Below, piece after piece: positions 1-5,980 of a DNA stretch of 7,834 bases. Source of the DNA: Microcaldota archaeon (lineage in GTDB: Archaea > Micrarchaeota > Micrarchaeia > Micrarchaeales > CABMGC01); the NCBI GenBank assembly GCA_030040265.1, contig JASHUB010000029.1, positions 1 to 7,834 of the forward strand. Reading direction: 5' to 3'. The notes beneath the pieces were generated by a model. That model worked only from the letters and a program-made list of their open reading frames with translations. It made no database searches and had not been told where the DNA came from. Each line of letters begins with the position of its first letter. The first letter of the stretch is position 1. A program made the translations under genes and the position numbers.

Positions 1-1
1 C

Positions 2-376
2 GCGTTCCAGGTCATGGGCAGCAACACGACCATAGCAAAGGCGGCTGACGCAGGGCAGCTTGAGCTGAACGTCTACATGCCGCTCATCGCGTTCAACCTC
101 CTGTTCTCCATAAACATACTGTCGAACGCGGTGCACACCTTCGCACACAGGTGCGTGTCGGGAGTCAAGCCGAACCTGATCATGATAAAGGAGCATCTCG
201 AGCGAGACCTGTCGATCGCCACGGCCCTCTCACCATACATAGGATACGGAAGGGCGGCTGAGATCGCGAGGATGGCGTACAGGAGGAACAAGAGCGTGAA
301 GGAGATCTGCCTGGAGCTCAACATACTCGACAGGAAGAGGCTTGACAGGATACTCGATCCACGCAGGCTCGTATGA
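2..376 (+). CDS. Fumarase/aspartase superfamily lyase, C-terminal fragment (aspartate ammonia-lyase or class II fumarase)
   Basis: This is the 3' end of a gene that enters from the left edge; the frame is open from base 2 and begins AFQVMGSNTT. That segment matches the 'QVIGND' stretch that follows the active-site loop in class II fumarases and aspartases. Next come a core-helix segment AGQLELNVYMPLIAFNLL and the C-terminal segment ALSPYIGYGRAAEIA, ending in LDRILDP. The family makes homotetrameric cytosolic enzymes that either hydrate fumarate to malate or deaminate aspartate to fumarate. AGQL (where fumarases usually have G-[HN]-F) and the ILDP ending lean towards aspartase, but the diagnostic GSSxMPxKxNP loop lies outside the window, so I do not decide. 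Its neighbour across the convergent junction is a malic enzyme; together they could route aspartate or malate carbon to pyruvate. The stop TGA at 374-376 directly abuts the malic enzyme stop. Confidence 0.88.
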   Translation, partial: AFQVMGSNTTIAKAADAGQLELNVYMPLIAFNLLFSINILSNAVHTFAHRCVSGVKPNLIMIKEHLERDLSIATALSPYIGYGRAAEIARMAYRRNKSVKEICLELNILDRKRLDRILDPRRLV

Positions 377-379
377 TCA
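374..379. other. Back-to-back convergent stop codons in one palindrome
   Basis: The plus-strand TGA (374-376) and the minus-strand TGA (377-379) form the palindrome TGATCA with no base between the two genes. There is no room for a terminator hairpin or T-run, so each transcript must run into the other gene as antisense or end inside it. Confidence 0.95.
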
Positions 380-1642
380 TTTGAGCACTTTGCGCTCTAT
401 CTTCATGTATCTCTTTATGAGCGAGGCGGCGTGCTTCTTCACAGTATCCTTTTCGGCGTTCACCCTGGCGATGCCTGTCCTGACCGCGGCGCTTGCAACG
501 GCCGCGGCGACGTTCGAAGTGACTTTCAGCAGCATGCGGTTGTCCGTAGGATCCGGCATTATGAAATCTGTTGAGAGTCTCTTTCCGACGCCTTTCGCTA
601 TCTCGATCGCGGCATCGTACATTATCTCGTGGTTGACGCTCTTCGAGCGCGCATCGAGCAGGCCGCGCATTATTCCAGGGAAGGCCAGCACGTTGTTGAC
701 CTGGTTAGGGTTGCTGCTGCTACCGGTCGCCGCGATGAATGCCCCTGCGTCTTTCGCGCCGTGGTATCCTATCTCCGGGTCTGGGTTCGCGAGCGCGAAG
801 ACTATCGGCTTCTCCTTCATGTGCATTATGAGCTCTCCTGAGAAAGCGCCGCGTGTCGAGACGCCTATCAGGACGTCTGCGTCCCTCGCGACGTCCTCCA
901 GCCTGCCGTCTTTCCCATCGGCGTTGGTTATCTGCGCGATCTCGTCCTTGAATGGGTTCATGTTCTCCTTCCTGCCCTTGTGGATCAGGCCTGCAGAGTC
1001 TACGACATAGAGGTGCCTGAACTTGGCATAATGGAGCAGCTTGGCGATGCCTATGCCGGCAGACCCGGCGCCGTTTATCACGACCTTTACATCGCCCCTT
1101 TTCTTGCCTGCCAGCTTGAGCGCGTTGAGGAGGCCGGCCAGCGTGACCACGGCCGTGCCCTCCTGGTCGTCGTGGAACACGGGTATGTCGAGCATCTCAG
1201 ATAGCCTGCGGACTATCTTCAGGCTCTTCGGTGATTCTATGTCCTCTATGTTTATCGCACCGAACGTGGGCGCTATGTCCTTGACCAGCTGCACGATCTT
1301 TTCTTCGTCCGTTGTGTCAAGGCAGATCGGCACTGCGTCCACTCCGCCGTACTTCTTGAAAAGTATGGACTTGCCCTCCATTACGGGCATGCCGGCCTTC
1401 GGCCCGATCTTGCCCAGCCCGAGTATCCTGGTACCATCGGTGACTATCGCGATGGTGTTGGCTTTGCTGGTGTAGTCGTACACCTTGCTTGGATCATCCT
1501 TTATGGCCTCGCAGACGTACGCGACTCCTGGAGTGTAGTACGTGGCAAGCTCCTCCTTTGAGCTGATCTTGACCTTGGAGAGGATCTCGAACTTGCCGTT
1601 CGCTTTCCTGTTGGCTTCGAGCACGGATTCTTTGTCCACCAT
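377..1642 (-). CDS. Malic enzyme (NAD(P)-dependent malate dehydrogenase, decarboxylating)
   Basis: Oxidatively decarboxylates malate to pyruvate and CO2 in the cytosol, reducing NAD or NADP. The protein is about 421 residues from the ATG at 1642, normal for the short prokaryotic form. Counted from that ATG, it shows the catalytic tyrosine in YTPGVA (about Y36) and TDGTRILGLGKIGPKAGMPV with the catalytic lysine in MEGK (about K91). The metal ligands are in NIEDIE (E133/D134) and HDDQEGTA (D158/D159), the Rossmann loop is NGAGSAG (about 190-196), and FALANPDPE and NQVNNVLAFPG follow. All expected active-site residues are present. Cofactor choice cannot be read with confidence. An in-frame TTG at 1654 would add four residues and overlap the synthetase gene by 8 bases; I prefer the ATG, four bases after that gene's stop, with TGATCC just upstream matching the distal part of the archaeal ribosome-binding consensus. 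Probably co-transcribed with and translationally coupled to thrS. Confidence 0.95.
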   Translation of the reverse strand: MVDKESVLEANRKANGKFEILSKVKISSKEELATYYTPGVAYVCEAIKDDPSKVYDYTSKANTIAIVTDGTRILGLGKIGPKAGMPVMEGKSILFKKYGGVDAVPICLDTTDEEKIVQLVKDIAPTFGAINIEDIESPKSLKIVRRLSEMLDIPVFHDDQEGTAVVTLAGLLNALKLAGKKRGDVKVVINGAGSAGIGIAKLLHYAKFRHLYVVDSAGLIHKGRKENMNPFKDEIAQITNADGKDGRLEDVARDADVLIGVSTRGAFSGELIMHMKEKPIVFALANPDPEIGYHGAKDAGAFIAATGSSSNPNQVNNVLAFPGIMRGLLDARSKSVNHEIMYDAAIEIAKGVGKRLSTDFIMPDPTDNRMLLKVTSNVAAAVASAAVRTGIARVNAEKDTVKKHAASLIKRYMKIERKVLK

Positions 1643-1646
1643 AGGA

Positions 1647-3545
1647 TCAGCCAACGAAAGTGGGCCTCTTTGTCAGGAGCATCTGAAGGGTTAGCTTGCC
1701 CTTCGGCATCCCGCGTGTCTTGTCGCTTATCTCATTGACCAGGTCGTCTGCTCCCATGTCCTTCTGGCCCTTGTCCTCCCTTGTCCTGACCGCGAGCTTG
1801 CCAGAGGCGAGCTCCTTCTCCCCGACTACGCAGATGTAAGGCACCCAGTCGAGCTCCGCGTTCCTGACCTTCTTGTTGAGCTTCTCATCGGTGTCATCCA
1901 CGTCCACGCGCACTCCGCTGTCCCGCATCTTCATCGCGAGCTCAATTGCCTTGTCCACGTACTTCTCCGATATGGGGACTATTCGCACCTGCACCGGGGT
2001 GAGCCAGAGCGGGAACGATGGGGTCTTGCCCGCCTCCTCCTTGAGCGCGTTGAGCTCAAGCATCGCATAGAGGTCTCGCTCTATGGCGCCGCTTGCCGAG
2101 CAGTGAAGTATTGTTGGCTTCTTTTTCTTGCCGTCCTTGTCGACATACGCGAGAGCGTATCTCTCAGCATTCTCGTGGTCTATCTGCACCGTGGCGAGCG
2201 CCGCGGCCTTGCCCATCGTATCGATCACGTTGAACTCGAACTTGGGGTCGAAGTACGCGTACCTGAAGGACCAGGTCTCTATGAGCGCCGGCTTCTTCAG
2301 CTTGTCCCTGACTATGCTTCTTATGAAGTCCGCGTTCTCCTTCCAGAACTGCTCGGTGAAGCGTATCGCTGCCTCGTAGTCCTCTGGCATTATGCCTATC
2401 GATGACATCACCTTCTGGCAGAACGAGAACTGGTTGAAGAACTCGACCTTGGCCTGTTCCTCGTCGGCGCACATCGTGTGCATATCTGGCATCGTGAACG
2501 CCCTGAGCCTCCTGAGACCAGCTAGCTCGCCGCTCTTCTCCCTCCTGAAGCTGTATCTCGCCAGCTCGTACACCTTGAATGGCAGCTGCCTGTACGATAT
2601 GGTGGCGTCGTGCATCATCAGGAACTGCCCGAAGCACGCTGCGAAGCGCAGGAAGTATTCCTTCTCATCTGACTTGACTATGTAGTGCCTTGCTGGGAAC
2701 CTTGACAGGTATTCCTTCAGCGCGGGATGTGTGTAATCGTACATTATCGGGGTCTCCACCTCCACGGCCCCGTAATCTATCACGGCATCGGTCACATACC
2801 TCTCGAGCATGCTCTTCATCATCCTGCCCGACGGATAGAAGCGCATGTTGCCCGGGTCGGAGCCAGGCTCGTAGTCGACCAGCTGCAGCTTCCTCATCAT
2901 CTTTATGTGCGGAGGCTCCTTCTGGTAGGCGCGGACCTTTGCCATCTCGTACGTGGCGAACTTCTGCAGGTTGTCGTGGCCATTGAAATCGAACTTCTCG
3001 ACAGGAGTCATGGTGCCGTCAACGCCCAGGATGTACCAGGTCGACTTGACCTTCTCCTCCTCCTTGAGCGCTGCGGATTCCTCGATGCCTTTTGGCTTCT
3101 GCGTTTCCCCGCCTATCTCGACAGTCTCGCTGCCCTTCTTCGTATAGCTCCTTGACATCTCGGCGAGCGGGTGGCCCTTGACATCGAGATCGAGCTTCTT
3201 TGTCCAGCCGAAAGGCGCTGACGTGACCTGCAGGTTCTTCCCTTCCGCGGCCTTTCGCATGGCCTTCAGGATCTCGAGGGCGTCCTTCGGCGCCATGAGC
3301 TTGTCGCTGAGGTGCGCGAACGGGTATATGACCAGCTTTGTTATCTTCTGCTTGCCTGCGAAGTCTACGGCTTCTGATACCGCCTTCTGGGCGATGGCAG
3401 TCGTGTCGCCATCCTCTATTGAAACGAACAGCACCAGCGCGTCAGACACGCTGACCCGCTTCTGCTCGGCCTCCTCGAACACCGCAGCCTCCTTCTTTAC
3501 GGGCTCGTAAGCTATGCTGTTCACATCTAGTTGCAGGATCTTCAT
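1647..3545 (-). CDS. thrS: Threonyl-tRNA synthetase, archaeal type with N-terminal editing domain
   Basis: Charges tRNA-Thr with threonine using ATP in the cytosol. The 632-residue protein has the full archaeal layout. Residues 1-135 are the D-aminoacyl-tRNA-deacylase-like editing domain, with YPFAHLS, APFGW and KGHPLAEMSR, which in archaea removes mischarged serine. Residues about 200-505 are the class II catalytic core: motif 1 around 245-266, motif 2 as SFRREKSGELAGLRRLRAFT (R334), and motif 3 ending in GAIERD (R490). The predicted zinc ligands C304, H356 and H481 are all present. Residues about 515-610 are the anticodon-binding domain. The ATG at 3545 fits the conserved family start (MKILQLD); no clear Shine-Dalgarno precedes it. 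The malic enzyme gene follows after four bases. A long possible leader lies upstream (3546-3711), or a weaker closer TATA-like element is used. Confidence 0.98.
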   Translation of the reverse strand: MKILQLDVNSIAYEPVKKEAAVFEEAEQKRVSVSDALVLFVSIEDGDTTAIAQKAVSEAVDFAGKQKITKLVIYPFAHLSDKLMAPKDALEILKAMRKAAEGKNLQVTSAPFGWTKKLDLDVKGHPLAEMSRSYTKKGSETVEIGGETQKPKGIEESAALKEEEKVKSTWYILGVDGTMTPVEKFDFNGHDNLQKFATYEMAKVRAYQKEPPHIKMMRKLQLVDYEPGSDPGNMRFYPSGRMMKSMLERYVTDAVIDYGAVEVETPIMYDYTHPALKEYLSRFPARHYIVKSDEKEYFLRFAACFGQFLMMHDATISYRQLPFKVYELARYSFRREKSGELAGLRRLRAFTMPDMHTMCADEEQAKVEFFNQFSFCQKVMSSIGIMPEDYEAAIRFTEQFWKENADFIRSIVRDKLKKPALIETWSFRYAYFDPKFEFNVIDTMGKAAALATVQIDHENAERYALAYVDKDGKKKKPTILHCSASGAIERDLYAMLELNALKEEAGKTPSFPLWLTPVQVRIVPISEKYVDKAIELAMKMRDSGVRVDVDDTDEKLNKKVRNAELDWVPYICVVGEKELASGKLAVRTREDKGQKDMGADDLVNEISDKTRGMPKGKLTLQMLLTKRPTFVG

Positions 3546-3598
3546 GATGACACGCTCATGCTATGCTTTGATTGAGCACTTAGTATTACGAGTGAAGG

Positions 3599-3608
3599 TT
3601 TATTAGAA
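3599..3608 (-). promoter_or_regulatory. Weak TATA-like element closer to thrS
   Basis: The minus strand reads TCTAATAAAC here, within an AT-rich patch about 55-63 bases before the thrS ATG. A start 25 bases further on would give a leader of about 30 bases. The match to TTTAWA is imperfect, so this is a second-choice thrS promoter. Confidence 0.3.
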
Positions 3609-3618
3609 TTAGGGTTAC

Positions 3619-3632
3619 CAGCGGCGACGCTG
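3619..3632. other. GC-rich hairpin sequence with GCGA tetraloop on the plus strand
   Basis: CAGCG, GCGA and CGCTG form a perfect five-pair stem closed by a GNRA loop if the plus strand is transcribed. On the minus strand, the likely transcribed one, the loop is TCGC. It would sit in the middle of the putative thrS leader, downstream of the small ORF. There is no T-run after it, so it does not look like a terminator. Confidence 0.35.
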
Positions 3633-3648
3633 CCGGGGAATATGCTTG

Positions 3649-3702
3649 TTACGCGCCGAACGTGTCCAGCGCCTTTGCCGTTTGGAAGGATCTGCCCTTC
3701 AT
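3649..3702 (-). CDS. Possible 17-codon small ORF in the thrS leader
   Basis: An ATG at 3702 opens a frame encoding MKGRSFQTAKALDTFGA, ending in TAA at 3651-3649. The start lies about eight bases after the predicted transcription start of the 3733-3748 promoter. GTGATC, part of the archaeal GGAGGTGATC ribosome-binding consensus, ends two bases before the ATG, which is the right geometry for that part of the match. Third codon positions are G or C in 14 of 17 codons, like the neighbouring genes. Two of the 17 residues are threonine, which is notable upstream of a threonyl-tRNA synthetase but not enough for a claim of attenuation. No known family is recognised, and a frame this short occurs often by chance. 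Confidence 0.3.
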   Translation of the reverse strand: MKGRSFQTAKALDTFGA

Positions 3703-3727
3703 CCGATCACTGAATTGATACGGTCTG

Positions 3728-3745
3728 AACGCGTATTTAAGCGTT
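3728..3745. repeat. Inverted repeat AACGC/GCGTT enclosing the TATA box
   Basis: Five-base perfect arms at 3728-3732 (AACGC) and 3741-3745 (GCGTT) flank the eight-base centre containing the TATA sequence. A symmetric site over a TATA box is what a dimeric repressor competing with TBP would use. The arms are short, so chance is a real possibility. Confidence 0.4.
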
Positions 3746-3748
3746 TTG
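3733..3748 (-). promoter_or_regulatory. BRE/TATA promoter element, minus strand
   Basis: Read on the minus strand the site is CAAAACG followed by CTTAAATAC, a close match to the archaeal TFB-recognition element plus TATA box. A transcription start about 25 bases downstream would fall near 3709-3712. The element begins 17 bases past the stop of the kinase-like gene (TATA part 26 bases past it) and would initiate a transcript through the leader into thrS and the malic enzyme gene. Confidence 0.65.
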
Positions 3749-3765
3749 TGCAGATCCCCTCCGGC

Positions 3766-4725
3766 TCAGCGGCGAGCAGACAGGAGGTCTACAACGAGAG
3801 GGCTGCTTAGAAACTTTCCAAGCTCGAACCTGTCACTGAGGTGCAGGCTCTGCGCCTTCCTGTCCAAAGCCAGCCATTGGAGTCTGGTCGTCAGCAGTTC
3901 GCTTATGCTGTTCGGCTGGGCTTCCGTGCGATCGTGGGCCAGGGGCTCGCACATGTCGATGACATTCTTCCAAAACTTCATCTGGCTAGTGGTCTGCCCT
4001 CTCAGCGTCTCAAAGTCATGGAGCAATAGATTGATGGCGCCTCCTCTGACCAGGATGAGCTCCTTATAGACATAGTCTGCGAACTCCATCGGATTCATTG
4101 CCAGGGGGTCATCACTGGCCTTTTTGATCTTGGCTTCAAGAAGACGGACTCCTGCCATCTTCTGCATGACCTGCAGGCAGAACGTCGCAAGATCTTCTGG
4201 GTCGGTGACGTCCGTATGGGCCATGTCGTCGAGCCCGTCTGTAGGGTCGAATAACTTTATCTGTCCATTTTTAGCATCAACAATCAAGTCATAAAATGTC
4301 AGTGTTGGATGCTCGCCGCTGTACTGCTCTAGCCGTTTTCCCAGATCCTGGATCGCAAATAGGATAGATAGAGGAAGCATCCCTTCAAGTAGGCATTCAC
4401 GCAGTCTCGTGCCTGCCGGCCGTTCTGACAGATAGCCTATGTATTCGCCCTCAACAGACACGAGCTGCAGCGGCTTTGTTACGTACTCTGGCATCGCCTC
4501 GTGGAGTCCTTTGTGGACCCGAAACTTTTCTGCGACATCTTCTGGCAGCACCCGGTGGAAGAAGACGGTGCTGTTGGGGTCTTCGTTGCGCTTTAGGTAA
4601 ACCAGAATCTTGCTGGCGTAGCTGCCATTTGCCGCGGATGTCTCCAGCGCTCTGTGCGTCGCGGCTAGTGGCTCTGACTGGCGTTCTGCGTTTTTCCCCT
4701 TTGCGTTGTTGCTTGCGGTTCTCAT
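3766..4725 (-). CDS. Degenerate protein-kinase/APH-like protein (probable pseudokinase)
   Basis: From the ATG at 4725 the product is 319 residues. After a polar, low-complexity N-terminus (about 1-35), residues 40-180 follow the kinase/aminoglycoside-phosphotransferase order: a strand with FFHRV where the lysine strand would be (54-58), a helix with EKFRVHKGLHE (66-76), a hinge-like GYLSERPAGTRL (97-108), then HPTLTFYDLIVD and KLFDPTD. Aligned with the usual HGDLHPDNILVD...DFG, the catalytic Asp is Thr (T141), the metal-binding Asn is Asp (D146), and only the DFG-type Asp (D160) remains. The C-terminal 140 residues look all-helical and match nothing I recognise. No signal peptide or membrane segment is seen from this start. 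It is transcribed divergently from two glycosyltransferases, so a scaffold or regulatory role in glycan synthesis is possible but unproven. A TTG at 4836 would extend the frame, but it would overlap the neighbouring promoter and start. Confidence 0.75.
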   Translation of the reverse strand: MRTASNNAKGKNAERQSEPLAATHRALETSAANGSYASKILVYLKRNEDPNSTVFFHRVLPEDVAEKFRVHKGLHEAMPEYVTKPLQLVSVEGEYIGYLSERPAGTRLRECLLEGMLPLSILFAIQDLGKRLEQYSGEHPTLTFYDLIVDAKNGQIKLFDPTDGLDDMAHTDVTDPEDLATFCLQVMQKMAGVRLLEAKIKKASDDPLAMNPMEFADYVYKELILVRGGAINLLLHDFETLRGQTTSQMKFWKNVIDMCEPLAHDRTEAQPNSISELLTTRLQWLALDRKAQSLHLSDRFELGKFLSSPLVVDLLSARR

Positions 4726-4730
4726 GGATG

Positions 4731-4742
4731 TACCTTTAGGTA
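4731..4742. repeat. Short palindrome TACCT-TT-AGGTA in the divergent promoter region
   Basis: Perfect five-base arms around a two-base centre lie across the predicted transcription start of the kinase-like gene, between the two divergent genes. It could be an operator; the size is small enough for chance. Confidence 0.3.
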
Positions 4743-4757
4743 GAGTACGTTTTCCTC

Positions 4758-4772
4758 GTTTAAAAAGGTATG
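4758..4772 (-). promoter_or_regulatory. TATA/BRE-like promoter of the kinase-like gene
   Basis: The minus strand reads CATACC and then TTTTTAAAC. A transcription start 25-27 bases downstream would lie near 4736, giving a leader of about 11 bases to the ATG at 4725. AAAGGT in that leader, six bases before the ATG, is a weak ribosome-binding match. This placement is the main reason for choosing the 4725 start. Confidence 0.5.
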
Positions 4773-4793
4773 CACCGGCTTCGTCTATCGAGG

Positions 4794-4809
4794 CGAAAGT
4801 CTTTATAAT
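4794..4809 (+). promoter_or_regulatory. BRE/TATA promoter of the glycosyltransferase pair, predicted leaderless
   Basis: CGAAAGT followed by CTTTATAAT is a near-consensus archaeal BRE plus TATA box. The centre of the TATA box is about 24 bases before the ATG at 4829, so transcription should begin at or within a base or two of that codon, giving a leaderless message. An earlier in-frame ATG at 4808 overlaps the TATA box itself and is therefore unlikely to be transcribed. Confidence 0.65.
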
Positions 4810-4828
4810 GGCGAATAATAGTCCTAGT

Positions 4829-5980
4829 ATGGCCAAGCCCAGAGTGGCGTTTGTGACTCCGGTGGACCCCAGACACAGCTTCAGGGGGACGGAGAAGATA
4901 ATCTACAAATATGCTGATTACCTAGCCAGGAACTCGCTCGAGACGGAGGTACTCGTGCCTTCGTATCATTTCAGCAGCAAGCAGAAAGCCCTTAACCGTG
5001 TTTCGCTGCCGAAGACCATCGAGGAGCACAGGATACACGGCGTGAAAGTTCGGTTGCCATTCAGGTACGATCTCTACTTTTACTACCCACTCCCCAAAGG
5101 CGCTGTGGTCTATCTTCCATACAGCCCTTACACCAACATGCCGAATCTTATCAGCAAGCCGAGGGGACAGAAGTTAATCGTCGGCCTGCACGGCTTACAC
5201 CTAAGGAACGGCCGGCTCACTGATGGCCACGACGCCATGGAGGGCATGCTTGTAAGTATGCTGAAGCTACTGGTCCTATCAAGGGAGGACATTACCAGGA
5301 ATGTTTACTACCATGCAATCAATTCAGCGCAGAAGGAGTACCTTTCATCTTTAGGGATTGACCGCAGCCATATATTCCATATTCCTGTGTCAATCGAGAC
5401 GGAGGAACTGAAGGCGGCGCAGGGCGGTTCTGGACCGTTGCGGGTTTTGCACATCGGAGGGAAAGACAAGGACGCATCGCGCGTGGCAGAGATCATAGTA
5501 GAGCTGAAGCGCAGGCACATGCTAGACGGATTCGAATTCTTTTTCATTGGAAAGGATCAGCCAGATAGCCTGGTGGAACTCGCGCGAAGAAATAAGAGCG
5601 TACACCTGCTCGGCTCAATCACAGATGCGGGGAAGAATCTGCAGTTGTCAAAGGCCGACGTGATGCTGGTTCCCGCATTGGAGGCGTTCAGCGTCACTCT
5701 TTTGGAAGGCCTTGCAAGCGGAGAACTGGTTATCGCACGACGCAGCAATCCGCAGACAGCCGAACTTAGAAGCACCGGGATAAGCCTGTTGCAGGCAGAC
5801 GATTTGAGTTCCTACTTATCGGCTCTCCTGGGCGCAAGCAGGATGAAGCGTGCTGGCAGGCTGTCCACACTTGGCAGAAGGAACGCCGCGGTGGTGAGAC
5901 GGAGGTTCTCGGCTGCCGCGTTGATGCCGAAGATACTAAAGATGTTCGAGAGCGTGGCAAGAGATGCAACACATGGGTAA
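4829..5980 (+). CDS. GT4-type glycosyltransferase (first of two)
   Basis: Transfers a sugar from an activated donor to an acceptor; neither can be read from the sequence. The 383-residue product is a GT-B fold protein. An N-terminal Rossmann half begins KPRVAFVTPVDP, with RGTEKIIYKYADYLA in the position of the usual glycine-rich loop and first helix. Around residues 114-125 is KLIVGLHGLHLR, and the interdomain region carries HIPVSIET. The C-terminal half starts near LRVLHIGG (about 204). The donor-site E-x7-E motif is intact as EAFSVTLLE (E285 and E293). No membrane segment or signal peptide is visible, so it should act at the cytosolic side. The start is set by the TATA box, which implies a leaderless ATG at 4829; longer in-frame extensions upstream run through the promoter. 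It overlaps the next glycosyltransferase by eight bases, indicating one operon with coupled translation. Confidence 0.9.
   Translation: MAKPRVAFVTPVDPRHSFRGTEKIIYKYADYLARNSLETEVLVPSYHFSSKQKALNRVSLPKTIEEHRIHGVKVRLPFRYDLYFYYPLPKGAVVYLPYSPYTNMPNLISKPRGQKLIVGLHGLHLRNGRLTDGHDAMEGMLVSMLKLLVLSREDITRNVYYHAINSAQKEYLSSLGIDRSHIFHIPVSIETEELKAAQGGSGPLRVLHIGGKDKDASRVAEIIVELKRRHMLDGFEFFFIGKDQPDSLVELARRNKSVHLLGSITDAGKNLQLSKADVMLVPALEAFSVTLLEGLASGELVIARRSNPQTAELRSTGISLLQADDLSSYLSALLGASRMKRAGRLSTLGRRNAAVVRRRFSAAALMPKILKMFESVARDATHG

Larger units (their letters stand above)
3688..3757. repeat. Outer inverted repeat GGATCTGC/GCAGATCC flanking the promoter
   Basis: Perfect eight-base arms at 3688-3695 and 3750-3757 are separated by 54 bases. 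One arm ends just upstream of the BRE and the other lies a few bases inside the predicted transcript. The placement brackets the promoter and suggests a looping or two-site operator, but an eight-base pair at this spacing can arise by chance. Confidence 0.4.
3546..3765 (-). promoter_or_regulatory. Intergenic control region upstream of threonyl-tRNA synthetase
   Basis: These 220 bases lie between the kinase-like gene and thrS, both on the minus strand. They hold a strong BRE/TATA element, two nested inverted repeats around it, a short ORF beginning shortly after the predicted transcription start, a GNRA-type hairpin sequence, and a weaker TATA-like element nearer thrS. No tRNA, C/D-box or other known RNA fold was recognised. 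The strong promoter would give thrS a leader of roughly 165 bases, long for an archaeal gene; the alternative is that it serves a separate small transcript. Confidence 0.6.

Noticed and set aside
342..1010. Long plus-strand open frame (222 codons) opposite the malic enzyme
   Set aside because: It lies wholly antisense to a gene with all family motifs, has low-complexity Ser/Ala-rich content and no recognisable domain; GC-rich codon usage on the other strand explains it.
2164..2637. 157-codon minus-strand frame inside thrS in another register
   Set aside because: It overlaps the catalytic core of thrS in a shifted frame, is Arg/Gly/His-rich as expected from frame-shifted GC-rich coding sequence, and has no start signals.
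3544..3550. ATGATGA resembling a C box of a C/D guide RNA, near the thrS start
   Set aside because: No matching D box (CTGA) or C'/D' pair is found at a suitable distance; the sequence is part of the thrS start region.
3611..3720. Possible tRNA or other stable RNA gene in the intergenic region
   Set aside because: No T-arm consensus, no acceptor pairing and no CCA end could be assembled on either strand.
4706..4828. 41-residue N-terminal extension of the first glycosyltransferase
   Set aside because: The TATA box at 4802-4809 lies inside it and predicts transcription from about 4829; the family-typical strand begins right after the ATG at 4829.
4726..4836. N-terminal extension of the kinase-like protein with a hydrophobic stretch (MAILGLLFAII) resembling a membrane anchor
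   Set aside because: It would need a TTG start at 4836 inside the opposite gene and would run through both promoters; the TATA at 4758-4766 points to the ATG at 4725. The hydrophobicity comes from antisense of AT-rich promoter sequence.
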